This document shows, in pieces, positions 23,488 through 36,052 of a DNA stretch of 64,000 nt. The translations under genes and the position numbers were made by a program. The stretch is taken from positions 7,589,663 to 7,653,662 of the forward strand of contig NC_061811.1 of assembly GCF_021462225.1 (NCBI RefSeq), given 5' to 3'. The notes under the pieces were generated by a model. It saw only the letters and a program-made list of their open reading frames with translations. It did no database searches and had not been told where the DNA came from. The stretch comes from Girardinichthys multiradiatus. Taxonomy: Eukaryota; Chordata; Actinopteri; Cyprinodontiformes; Goodeidae. Positions within the stretch are counted from its first letter, which is position 1. Each line of letters opens with the position of its first letter.

Positions 23488-25800
23488 GTTCTTTGTCTAC
23501 CTTGGATTCTCATTTACTATCTCTTTGTTTATTTATGGTTAGGTATTTGTTCTCTTTCCAGGTCTTCCTTTAGTTAGTGTTTATGTTTGGGTTGTTTACT
23601 TTTGTAAATCAGGTTCTCCTTATGGGCTATTTGTTTGTTCTTAGGTTGTTGTTGTTGGTGTTCCTATGTTTCCCTCTAGTTTCTCTGTTTACTTTAGTTC
23701 ATGGTTATAGTTTTGCTTGGTCTGTGTTTTCTGTTTGTTTATTAGTCTTTTCACCCATGCTCAGTCTTTGTATTTGTTTCACCTGTTCCTTCTGCCTCCT
23801 TGTCACACCTGTTCCCTGTTTCTTTGATTACCTGCCCTTTGTTATCCCTCAGTATATTAGTTGGTTTTGTGTCATTGTGTGTTTCTGGTTCGTCTTCGTC
23901 ACAACCCCGTTCCCACCATGACTATGCTTTGTTTATGCTTCGTTTTGGAAAACCATGTATAACTTGCCATGAGAACCTGCCGTGCTTATGTAAGTTTTTG
24001 ATCTTGTCTCTGGTTTGTTCCTGCAATGTTTTTGTTAAGTTTTTTGAAAATAAACCAAAGCATTACTAAGATACTGCTGCCAAGCTCTTGTCTGCACTTT
24101 GGTCCGACCCAAAACCCCATCATGACACTGCAAGCATGTCTTGAAGACATAAAAACTTGGATGACTTTAAATTTTCTGCATCTAAATTCAGACAAGACCG
24201 GAGTCTTTAAAAAAGACTTACCTGGATGGCATTAAATTGACCTCCGATAATAAATTAAAAAACCTTGGTGTTATTTTTGACCAGGACATGTCATTTAAAC
24301 CCCATATTAAACAGGTTTCTAGGATTTCCTTCTTTCATCTCCGGAACATTGCCAATATTAGAAATATCCTATCTAGGAGTGACGCTAAAAAACTAGTCCA
24401 GGCATTTGTTACTTCAAGGCTGGACTTTTGTAATTCATTACTATCAGGATGTCCACAAAATCCAGTTAAAAGCCTTCAGCTGATTCAAAATGCTGCAGCA
24501 AGAATTCTGATGAAAATTAAAAAGAGAGATCATGTTTCTCCTATTTTAGCTTCCCTTCATTGGCTCCTTGTTAAATCCAGAATAGAATTTAAAATTCTCC
24601 TCCTCACATATAAAGCCCTTAATGATCTAGCTCCATCATACATCAGAGATCTGATTGTTCCATATGTTCCTAACAGAGCACTTCGTTCTCAGACTGCAGG
24701 TTTACTGGTGGTTCCTAGAGTCTCTAGAAGTAGAATGGGAGGCAGATCCTTTAGTTATCAGGATCCTCTCCTGTGGAACCAGCTCCCAGTTTTAGTCCGT
24801 GAGGCAGACACCCTGTCTACTTTTAAGGCTAGGCTTAAAACTTTCCTTTTTGATAAAGCTTATAGTTAGACTGGCTTAGGTTATCCTGAGCTATCTCTGT
24901 AGTTATGCTGCTATAGGCTTAGTCTGCTGGATGATATAATGACCACTTTCACCCTCTTCGCTACATTCTCACACTACTCTCCAATTCTGCATTATTTGCT
25001 GTTATTTCAGTTTTTAACTTTATGTTCTCTCTCTTTTCTCTTCATAGAAGCTACACCTGGCCTGACTCTGTGTCTACCTGTGACACCTTTCTGGAGAGGG
25101 GAATCGTCCGAGCTTCTGCTGGCAACAACTTAATGCTCCCCCTCTACCGATGATCCACATAGCCCTGTCTTTCGGTGTTTAACCCTTTCTCTCTCCTTGA
25201 CATGGCAATTGACTGAGCTTTTACTGTAACTAACTCTATGTGTTCTCTTTCAGACTCTATCCTTGAAAACTGGCTCAGAGTTTATCTGTTCTTTCTTTCT
25301 AGATGAAACAACTAAAGGAGCTACATCCATTAACATTTACTTTTCCTTCCCATAGAAAGTATTCCTGGATCAGTGCTTCTTTGTTCTCTTTGTGTCTCTG
25401 CTCTGTTCTCTGTAACCCCCAGTCGGTCGTGGCAGATGGCCGCTCACACTGAGCCTGGTTCTGCTGGAGGTTTCTTCCTGTTAAAAGGGAGATTTTCCTC
25501 TCCACTGTCGCTACATGCATGCTCAGTATGAGGGATTGCTGCAAAGTCAACGCCAGTGACTGTCCACTGTCTCTACATGCTCATCCGGGAGGAGGGAATG
25601 CTGCAAGTCACTGACTGGATGCAATCTGCTGGGTTTCCTTAGATAGAAAAACTTTTTATCCAATTTGAATAAATAACTGAATCCGACTGCACTGTTCAAT
25701 GGTTAGGATTAATTGGAATGTATGTACCTGACGTTTGTGAAGTACCTTGAGACAACATGTGTTGTGAATTGGCGCTATATAAATAAACTGAATTGAATTA
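23160..25800 (+). mobile_element. L2/CR1-group LINE, 3' half (copy 2), split by an LTR-like insertion
   Basis: 23167-23254 encodes the RT catalytic segment 'FYCYADDTQLYLSMNPDEPN', with YADD carrying the two metal-binding Asp residues. The frame resumes after the insertion at 24128 ('QACLEDIKTWM...LNSDKTGV') and continues through 24237-24869 ('LGVIFDQDMSFKPHIKQVS' to 'FLFDKAYS'). A frameshift lies near 24210. About 900 bp of 3' UTR and the diagnostic tail 'ggcgctatataaataaac' with TGAAT repeats end near 25800. The endonuclease and N-terminal RT are missing (5' truncation). This is the most complete L2 copy here. Confidence 0.85.
23255..24127 (+). mobile_element. LTR-like insertion (solo-LTR candidate), copy 1
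   Basis: An 873-bp block interrupts the LINE frame exactly. It starts TGTCAGGATG and ends CATCATGACA, short imperfect inverted ends of TG...CA type, flanked by ctaca/ctgca (5 bp, one difference). It is T-rich and A-poor on this strand, non-coding, contains (ATT)n at 23442-23487 and an AATAAA signal at about 24048, some 75 bp before its end. These features fit a solitary LTR; a non-autonomous DNA element is the alternative. A second copy lies at 31691-33281. Confidence 0.6.
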
Positions 25801-28800
25801 TTAATTTGGGCTTTTTAATTATTTATTTGAAGCATTCTTTTTTCAGGGTTGAATGACTGATCAACATACAGTCGCAATGACATTTGATGCTACACAAGTT
25901 TGAATTTGTTGTAATTGCCTACTGGATCAAAAGCATGCATCCAGACTGAAATATGTACACACACACAAATATTGGCTTAAATGGCCTTTAAATGTAACTT
26001 TCTGTGAACATTCTTATGGAAATTGGTGTGCTTTCTTCAGGGCATGCAGATGCTAAGAGTTCAGGCTGTGTTATTTGAAGTGTTCAGTAACATAGTGGAA
26101 GCTGGTACAATTTCTCAGCAATTATTGTTCTGGCTGTTTTGTGGTCAGTCAGGGAGCTCTGCTACTGTAATGTTTTACCCCATTTGAATGTATGATTTTG
26201 TGCTTTATTTTGTAGTTAACAGGAGTGTTTGTTTATTTTGGCCTTGGAGACCTTGAATCTTAAACCACTCCCATGTTTTTTTACTTGTGCCCTATATAGT
26301 ATGTGGTTGTTTTGCCTTATTTTATTGTAAATAAGTCTCTGACCTTGTTCACACCTGGCACCAACAGGCATCTTGAATGATCCAGTCATGTCTGGACACT
26401 GCTCAAGACAGGTGTGAATTCGAACAAGACACATTGTGTGTGAGGTTTGTTAAAACCACCTTCAGCGGATGTCTGGGACACTTGTATCTGCATGTGTTTG
26501 GCAGTCTGGCCTCAGTCTGTCTTGAGAAGTACTGAAAGTCTACCCACTGACGTGACACAACTCCCCTCAAGCAGCAGAGTTATCTGATTAGCTTTTGGGT
26601 TGAAAAAAAAATAAATAGCATTATAAAGTCATATTTGTTGTTAGCTAATCCAAAGCAAATGAACAGCTACAAGAATACTGTAAAGACAATAAAAAAGTTT
26701 TAGTTTTATTTTCTCATTTTCTCACAAGTCAGGGTTTAATTGTTCAACAGATCTCAGGATGTTGTATGGGTGACTGATTTAATCTCTACTATCAAGTTTT
26801 TTCATTATCGTATTTAGTCACTGCATTATAAAATGACCCATGCAAAGCACAAAATCTGTCTATAGTCACTTTAAGCAGCATATGCACAAAGGCATTGAGG
26901 GTTGCTTATGAGCTGTCAGCTGTTTTACTGCTGTGCTGTTTAAGGAGTAAAAATCTCAAAGCACTGATGCTGAGCTCAATGAAGTCATATTTGTTTTGTT
27001 TCCTCCCTCATTTCTTGTATGTTAAGCTGCCAGGGTAATTGTACAAAGAGCTTATAGACAGAATAACTGCACGAGCATGACTCAGATGAATCTGAGCTGT
27101 GTTATTGTCAGAATATTAACACAGATAGAAATGATGAGTGTTTCTGATGTTAGAGAAACACCAGCAGACCTGTGAATAACAGCCCACTCTGCACAAGCAT
27201 TTGTGTTTATTGGCATGAAAAGCAGGTAGCCCATCACTCAAGACAGATTTTATTTGCAGGTTTAAATTGTCTTTGTTAGTCTTGTTTATTTACATCTGAG
27301 CCATCAGGATGCATGCTGTAATACCAGGCTGAAAAGGGCCCCTGTACTGCTTCTGGTCATTTTCAATCACAACTGAAGCCAGCGATATTCCACACGTGTG
27401 TGAGCTTTCAAAAAGCAAGCCGACAATGTAGAACCCAAAGAGGCGTGAAGCGGGGGGCTGCTTTCACATTGGAAATGTACCTGACGCTGCTCTGACTGAG
27501 GAGCTAGAAAGAGCTGAGCAAGATGACAAAAGTTTTGTCGTGGTACTTGACGTGGTACTGATACCAGCGTAAACTGATTGTGAGAAAAGGCAGTTATTAG
27601 CTAGCAGTTTTCATTATATACAAATGTACATCTCCTTTCCTTCACTTTTTAAATACACCTTTTGCCCTAAGATTGTTAGAGATCCCTTTCAGGTAACAGC
27701 TTTTTTGTTTAGGTCACAATAAGTCTTCCATCTTGTGTGAAAAGCATCTTGGTCTTTGTGCATATTGACCAGGTTGCGTCTGATTTGAGATGACCAGATG
27801 ATCTCACAGAGCACCGCTGAACATTTGTAACCCAGCTTTGCACAGCACAGCTCTGTTCTGCCATGAGCAACAGATACACAGTAATGAAGCGGTGATCAGG
27901 GTCCACCAACCTCTATGTAGAACCGAGCTCTGCAGGCTTGATAGAGCATTACACATAAGTATCAGAAAACTCCTAAACGATTAAACACAATGGTGGTGTA
28001 TGACTATCGTTTCTGTTTCATTTCAAAATATCTGCTACTGAATAAACTATACTTAGCTGACCCCATTTGTTCTGTCTCAGCATGCTTCGGAGCAACTCAT
28101 TCAGTGTGTATTTATGGTGGGAAACAATGAGCATCAAAGTGCCAAGGTGAACTTTTTGTGTTTTTACCTTAAATTTATGGTCAGCTGGACATACAGACCC
28201 TCATTCATTGCTACACATCAAACTCTAGTCACATCACTAGTTTACCCTTTCACCAGCCAGCTGATGCAGGGCTGTGACCACCTCAGTCAGGTGCTACAGT
28301 GGTGGTCTCACTTTATCTCCCCACACTCCCCAACTTGGTCTGTTCACAAAAACCACAAGCAGCAAAAGGTTTTTCAATCCCACCATCAACTCCTTACAAG
28401 AATAAGTGTATGTAACCCCCTGTCTGGAACTTGAACTATGCTTTTGAGTCGAAAATAGCTGTGATTTGTTTGGTCAAGTGACAATGAAATCCTCTTCTTT
28501 CCATACAGAAACACCAGAGAGCAAAGCAAACGCTCAAATTGTGGTCTCATGGTTCATCTGTTTCTCGCCAACTCAGTTGGGATGCACACAGAGAAGAAGA
28601 AGAACAAAAAGGAATGAAGTCACAGCTCATGCATTCAGGGAAATGGATGTGGCTGGGATGAAGTGATGATCATCTCTGTTCTCCGCTAAAATGAAAAATG
28701 ATGGTGAGGGAGCTCGGTGCCATTTCCTGCCTGGCACAGGAAGCGCCATCTGGAGCTGAGCGCCGTCTGTGCTCTGTTGTTTCCTTGTATGCTGTTGTAA

Positions 28801-31209
28801 TAAGTCTTGTTGCTGCTGTTTTCCCTCTCAGTATTGTTTTTATTTCTAAAGCAATGTGTAAAAGGGAAACCATATTGCTGATTTAGGATGCTGTGTTGTG
28901 AGTGGAATGATAAAATGGACGATGAGTATGGAGTAACTCATTTGAATTGGAAGGGTTAATGGGTTGAGGCGTAAGGGTTGCATGTTGGCAGCTGCCTGTA
29001 AGACTATGACACCCTACCTCCCACAAGAAAGGCAGGAGGAAGCCACTCATCACCAGTGTGACAACCAACGTGTGGCAAGAGGAGGAAGGAAAGTTATCCA
29101 TCAACACACGATGACTGCACCCTCAATCACACACACACTCGCTGCATTCATATTTCATTTGAGTCATCAAGAGCGACTGTCTCCAAAAGGAAATCTCTGA
29201 CTGTACATTGTGCTCTCCCCGCTCAACAACATTATAATGTATTTTCTCTTGTAATGAAGTGACTGCTGCTGCTCCCCACAGGGCGAATGTTCAGAAGATG
29301 CAGACAAACTGAAGGCACCAGAGGAGGGAACAGCAATTCAAGTGTGAACAGAAAAACAGCCTGCAGCCAAACACTTTCACAGCGACACTGAAAGCAAGTG
29401 CATTAATTCATTTAAAGGAACCGAACTAGTGAATCTGGAATATATAGAATAAATCCATAAATATATCTACGTTTGTATTTATACACGCTGATTTATACAC
29501 GTCGTTTAAGAGTAACTTCAAGGTGGCATCTGTGTGTTATCTATGAGGAATTTCTATTCTTGATTTCTTCCAGAAAACTACCTAAAACATTCATAATTTC
29601 CTGTAACATATATAGAGGACACGAAAAAAAGACTGCAAACGGGGCTTTGCTGCATCACTGACACTTTCGTGTAAAGCGTAGAAACTTAGCACCATCCAGT
29701 GGTTGATTTTGTGCTGTCCAAAATTTTTCACTGAGCTACAGACTTGAGCTTATGTGGTAAAATCACATAAGCTATGTGATGTATGATGTATGTGATGTAT
29801 GTATGACATCATAGAGAAATAAGAAGAAATATCCCCTGCCTCAAGATGCCTCCTTCATCTACTTCAACATTACAGGGATCAGACGAGGCTCATTTGTCAG
29901 ATTAAAAACACCCTTTGAAATAACCATTAAGCAGGTAGTAAACATATTCTTCATCAAGCCCATGTTTCTGTATTAAAAATGTATTTTTATTGGTCTAATG
30001 TAATATTCTGATCTTAAATTGTGTTTTTATTAGCTTCAAGCAGAACATCATAACAGAAATACAGGTTTGTAAACATCAGTCTGTGTCGAATTAATCTATA
30101 TAATTTGTTACACAACATGTATTGATTTACTAAAATAAATGAAATTTCCAATAATATTCCAATTTGTTGAATATGACTGTATATGCATGTATAAACACAA
30201 TGGAAATGCTCACACACAGCTGAAAAGCTGTGTGAGCAAGAGGCTCTGCAAACCTGATTACAACAAATCAGTTTAAAACTCTAAAATGATATTATTCACA
30301 GTTATGTTGTGTACCAATAATATTGTCTTCCTCAGTGTTGCACTGAATAGTTACTCTTCACAGCTAATAAACAATTTCTATACAAAATAGAGCAAATGTC
30401 CTGAACTGTCATCTCCTAATGCAGAGGAGATGACTTCTTCACGACCCATCTTTAAATTCTGTCGACCCTGAAGAGAAGTTACCCAGACCCTGCTTTCTCT
30501 TCTACTGGGGCAATGCTGCCCCCTGGAGAATAATAACGTGAATTTTCCCATAGTAGCAGTCTGGCATGACAAAAAAATTTATTTGCATTTAATCTAGTAT
30601 GTGAAAGCAGAGATAAAGATCTCAAAATGAGTGAGTGAGAAAGTCTGACCTTGATATTTTACTGGCAGGACGGCTGCAGCGGCTTCTGCGGTGATAACCA
30701 ACAGACCTTGCTGCAGCCTGCAGAAAATCCAGAATAATGAATAAGTGATGAATAATGGAGGAATAATGAAGAATAATGACTCAGGGTTAAAATGCACGAT
30801 CATTGATACACATCCTGATGTGCACACTCGTGAGAGCAGATAATTATACAGCATTACCATTTATCTTTCTCCCAGAAACAACATGGTTCCACTCTCACCT
30901 GTGGTGCACACAGCAACAGCAACCATGTAATGTCCTGCTCACCTCAGTGTTCCACGTGTTAATTAGTGCATCTTTCCAACATATAGTGGAAATCTTGTCA
31001 GTTTTGTTCTAATTTGGGTACTTTTTGATGCTGTAGCATCTATTTAATAAATTAACACTTAATATATTTGTTTATACCTTAACTAAGGTGCTAGTTAGTT
31101 TTTCTCTAGGGTGAAGAGGAAGCGAAAGCTGGGCAGCGAGGTCATAGCTTGGTCCTCCTCTGCAGTAATAAGGAAAGTGTGGCTGTCGTCATTGAAAAAG
31201 GTTCACACT
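25801..31209. other. Long gene-free stretch
   Basis: No exon with a recognisable domain on either strand. Most of it looks unique rather than repetitive; blocks near 27100-27520 and 29195-29345 are repeat-free and keep CpGs. 29960-30170 looks like a minus-strand Tc1-type terminal remnant. One exon-like stretch on the minus strand near 30653-30722 has an acceptor-like CAG but a poor donor and no known domain. Confidence 0.35.
30207..30238. repeat. Hairpin with GAAA loop
   Basis: Arms 'tgctcacacacagct' and 'agctgtgtgagca' pair with a 2-nt bulge around a GAAA tetraloop. Confidence 0.7.
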
Positions 31210-31690
31210 TTAACCAACAAAAGCAATGGAAACTTTTTTTTTTTACAGGAAACAACATCAGCAACATGAAACTTAATGCCAAACCTAAAACACGGTGCTT
31301 TGGAAAATGTACGTTTGTAATGAGATTTTATGAGATAAAACAGACCAACAGGAAGTGGTACAGGGTTTCTATAGGGTTTGTTGTCAATTTGTATCAACCA
31401 CCTCTTGTTTGATTTTGATTTTTTTTTTAGTCACCTAAAACGTAAATGGACTCCACATTCATGTGATTTAATCTTCCATTAAATATCCAGCTTTTCTGTG
31501 AAGGCCTCAGAGGTTTGTTAGATAACATTAGTGAACAAACAGCATCAAGAAGACCAAGGATCACAGCAGACATGTCAGGGAGAAAGATGTGGAGAAGTTT
31601 AAAGCAAGATTAGGTTCTAAAATAATATCCCAAGCTTTAAACATCTCACAGAGCTCTATTCAAAACATCTTCTGCAAATGTAAAATAGTA
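31210..31690 (+). pseudogene. Decayed Tc1-type remnant
   Basis: 'ctgtgaaggcctcagaggt' at 31497 is shared with the Tc1 remnant at 46950, and 31540-31690 resembles the DNA-binding region of such transposases. Frames are broken. Confidence 0.5.
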
Positions 31691-31918
31691 TGTTGGGTTT
31701 GACATTTTTGGACTTTGTGTTTTGTTTTCTTTCAACTTGATGTTTCTATTTTGGGTTTTGTAGTCATGTTGTTTATTTCTTTCAGTTTCCTGATAGTTCT
31801 TTTCTCTCTCTCCTGCCTCCTAGTGTTCTGTAGTTCTTTCTCCCCTCGCCCTCAGTTCCCTTTGTGTTGTTTTCTTATTTATTACTTAGAATGGTTTTCT
31901 CTTTATTATTATTATTAT

Positions 31919-32398
<480 letters not shown>

Positions 32399-33281
32399 TC
32401 TAGCTTAGTTTTTCAAATTTGTCTCTATTTTTCCAGTCCCTCTTGATAGGTTAGCTTTAGTTATTGTTTACGTTTGGTTTACATTTATTCTAGTTCTCGC
32501 TTTCCCTGCTTCCTTCCCAGTTAGTTCTGTCAGTGTTGGTTTAGGTTTATTTACTTTTTGTAGTTAGGGTTTCTTTATGGTTTCTTCTGTTAATTCTTAT
32601 GTTGCCAGTTTCTTGGAATTTAGGTTGTTGTGTTTCTTCTGTTCCCTCCAGTTTCTGAGTTTCCTATAGTTCCTGGTTATTCCTGATTCTATGCTTCATT
32701 TGGTTATTTATCTTTGTCCATAGTTTTGCTTAGTTCTGTTTTCTCTGAGTTTGTTTTAGTCCCTTTCTCATAGTTTACTTTCATAGTCAGTTTTCCTTTT
32801 CCTCTACCTCCCTGCTCCTCTTTGTGAATTAGTATTGTTTATCTTTTGATCCGGTTTCCCTTTGGTAATTTCATAGTCTAGTTTCTCTTATGTTCCCTTT
32901 GTCTTCCAGTCTGGTCACCATAGCAACCATTCATATTCCCTCAGTTTTCTGCAGCCTGGTCCACACCTGATTCATGTCTCCTCTGATTACCTGCCTCCCT
33001 GTCTCATTGGTCCATATTCCACTTTCCTCAGTTGATAAGCTCTCTGGTTTTCATTGTTCCTTGCTGGTTCCTTACGTTCACTACCTCTGTTTAAGTTCTG
33101 TTTGTGCTACGCTCTTCCACTGAGAACTCATGTAAGTTTTTGGTTCTACTCATGTTTGTTCCAGGAAATACTTATGTAACGTTTTTGAAAACCTTTTGAT
33201 TAAAGAAGGGTGTTTGTTCTCATCCTGCTGCTGCCCAGTGTTTGTCCGCTCTTTGGTCCACTACAGCCACAGAATATGACA

Positions 33282-34425
33282 GTATGGAAAGATCAGGCTC
33301 AGGTCCATGATATCTCCGGTCTGAACATCAATACATGCCACACTTTTCTGTATTTATTTGTAAAAGTCAAAGATCAGACCATCATATCTGATCAGTTTCC
33401 TTTTTCCTGCTGAAGAAAAGGCACACCACAGCATTGTCATCCACATGCTTACTCTGCCCCCTACATGGCTCATAGGTGTTGTTCTCAACCAACCTGAGGT
33501 CTTCACAGAACAGTTGTATTTAAATTGAGATTAAATAACTCACGGGTGGACTCTCATAAATAAGAAACTTCTGCAGGTATCTGTTTACACTTATTTAGTG
33601 GCTTCGGTATAGAGGGACTAGAAGCACATTCACAAAAATGTATTGCAGGAGTGTGAATTCAACTACAGTTATATTTTATATTATTTTATGTTTAAAACAT
33701 TCTGCTTTGTACCAATGCATTGGTTACAATGTTGGGGCTCAGTGCTAGGGTATGGTAGGTTCTGATTCAGCAGTATTCAGCAGAGTTAACAGCCCTTAAT
33801 ACCTTAAACTAAGAACATATCTGAGGACAGATCTGCTACTTGCATGTGTGATTCTTGAAGTAGCAGATACAACTTATAACAAACCTTTCTGGTGTGGTTT
33901 GAGGGTTGTTTCATTTTTTTCTACAGAAAGTGGTGCAACTTCTAATGACCTCTATAACTCAAGCTAGTTACGATGCTTTGAAATGAGTTGTGTTAGAGTG
34001 TATGAAAAACAGCAAAAAAAAAGGCTCAGCATCACATGACAGACCCCAGAGTATCAACCAGAGTCACTAAATTAAATGTATAAGATTAAATATACTGCTT
34101 TTATATCTCATAAGGTTCATATCAACCCACTCAGGTCTTTTTCCACTGTGTTGTGAAACCTGAATCTGTCTGCTTTTTACTCAGGACAGTATCAGTTAGT
34201 TTGTTTTAGCAACACTTTACTGATGCAAGAGAAACCACTTCCTTTATTTTAGGAACATCACAATGTCACATTAGTCACTGCATCTGCAACTGCACCCTGT
34301 ACTTACAGCTTAGTTCCACTGATAATTATGCCTATCTTTATATTTAGACACATGTGCTTGATTTTTTTACTTTTTTCAGAGAGACATTTTCCCGTTACTG
34401 GTTTACTGCACTTGTTTAGCCATCT
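33282..34425. other. No gene seen
   Basis: Non-coding AT-rich DNA; nothing recognised. Confidence 0.35.
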
Positions 34426-34426
34426 G

Positions 34427-34682
34427 AGGTGACTGTGGCTCAGTAGGAAGAGTAGTCGTCTTGCAATCAGAAGGTTGTGGGTTTGATTCCAGCTTCCTCC
34501 TGCCATATGTCAATGTGCCCCTGGGCAAGGCACATAACCTCAAGTTGCCTACCGATCTGCGTATCGGTGTATGAATGTGTGAGCGTTAGTGAGTGCAATT
34601 GGGTGAATGTGGCTCTAGTGTAAAGCGCTTTGAGTGGTCTGTATGACTGGAAAAGCGCTATATAAGTTCAGTCCATTTACCA
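34427..34682 (+). mobile_element. tRNA-derived SINE, second family
   Basis: A-box-like 'gtggctcagtaggaagagt' and B-box-like 'gggtttgattcc' 45 bp apart give an internal Pol III promoter. A body follows with 'cccctgggcaaggcac', then a LINE-like 3' end 'agcgctatataagttcagtc' near 34653. The borrowed 3' end suggests mobilisation by an L2-type LINE; that is inference from known SINE/LINE pairing. Confidence 0.8.
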
Positions 34683-34739
34683 TCTTTGCCACATTTTACC
34701 TTTTAAATGGGAGATCTTCATGATCTAATAAAATTAATA

Positions 34740-35160
34740 TATTGTCCTTCTGCCTAACCCAGGTGCGCTAGAGCTTAAGGTTATGAACGGATGCTAAGGA
34801 ATTCCCTTCAGAATCTTCTGCAAAATTGGTCCTATCAATAACATCAAGTCGTCCTGGTCCTGAAGGTCTGGGTTCCTTTGTAAGCCAGCCACTCCTGGGA
34901 AGGTTCACCTCTTAGAAACAGCTTTGTAAACCCTCTCCAGACTGACAGATGTCAATGGATTTGTTCATCACATGCCCTTAAATTTCTTTAGGTTGGCGCA
35001 TGATGTGTTGTTTTTGAGACCTTTTAACCTACTTCATGTTGTGAGGCAGGTTCCGTTTAAGTGATTTCTTGATTCTACAGTCCTGGCACTAAAGTGTGGT
35101 TTGTGTTACTGAAGTCAGCCTAAAAAAAACGTGGTTAATTACGGTTCATTTTTGAGTTTA
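34740..35160. mobile_element. Probable DNA-transposon remnant
   Basis: The 'accttttaacctacttcatg' and 'aagtgatttcttgattctac' blocks resemble a widespread teleost non-autonomous DNA element. No coding capacity; assignment rests on remembered similarity. Confidence 0.35.
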
Positions 35161-36052
35161 CAAAGAGGTTAATTAATGTTTGACACTGGAAATGGTCAGG
35201 TTGAATTCATTTGAAAACTGCTTTTTTTCATTTACTCACGTCATCTTTGTCTAACATAAAAATTTGTTTGACAAACCGAAACATTCGAGTGACTAGGAAG
35301 TGAAAATACAAGACATTTGTAAATGGAGCTAATAGTTTTCACAGCTTTATATTTCACAGACGTTGAGAAGATGCTAAACAAAAATGCTCAGAATGTTCCT
35401 GATTGTTGGACAAAAGGAAGGTCCATTTGCAGTCCTTCTGGACCTGGGCTACATATGCATATACAGTCTGACTATTCTGATTTGGATTCCTGGGATTTGT
35501 GCAGAACAGTATAAAACCCAGTGTGCTCCTATTGGCAGCCAGTGAGCGGCTGCCTCAGGTGAGTGGTCTAATCAGCCTACCTGCCTGCAACAATCTGAGC
35601 TGCCATCTCAGCCTGAGCCTGAAGGGGACGTCTGTCGGAAATCTGAAACTTTGTGTCCAAACGTGTTCAGCAACTGACTTGCCTGCCAGCTTTGTTTTTA
35701 AAAAAGTGTATTAAAAGGTGGTTAGAAAAAACACTGTTCCTCCTGCAGGTTATAACTGATTGGCAGGTTTTAAATGTTACAAACTGATGGCCCTTTTACA
35801 GATCAAATTCTATATCATAAACACTTTCTATGAAAAACAATGCCAGCTGCATTTTTCCTCCTTCTGTGGAAACTTTTGTAATTAATCATTGTGTTCTTTT
35901 GTTAATTTCTCATAAAGGGAACTTGACACTTCTCTTCTTACAGTTTCCCTGTCTCATACTTCCTCCTGTCTCACCTGGGATATGACTATAACAATAAATC
36001 AGTTTTGCACCTCATACACTGAAGTAACAACAGCAAATTCATCACACACAAC
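35161..36052 (+). promoter_or_regulatory. Upstream region of the Ig-receptor gene
   Basis: About 0.9 kb before the first coding exon, without exons or clear repeats. An ETS/PU.1-type core (GAGGAAGT on the minus strand) lies at 35958-35965, about 90 bp upstream of the ATG. No strong TATA box is seen. PU.1 sites close to TATA-less starts are common in leukocyte genes, which fits the predicted receptor, but the transcription start is unknown. Confidence 0.35.

Noticed and set aside
30594..30860. Minus-strand exon-like stretch (about 30653-30722) with VITAEAAAAVLPV
   Set aside because: Acceptor-like CAG is present but the donor is poor, no partner exon was found and no domain recognised.
34427..34500. 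tRNA gene suggested by A- and B-box-like motifs
   Set aside because: No cloverleaf anticodon arm or acceptor pairing; it is the head of a SINE.
35323..35714. Two short frames just upstream of the Ig-receptor gene as an extra exon
   Set aside because: No signal peptide or fitting splice donor; the exon starting at 36053 already supplies a signal peptide in the right phase.
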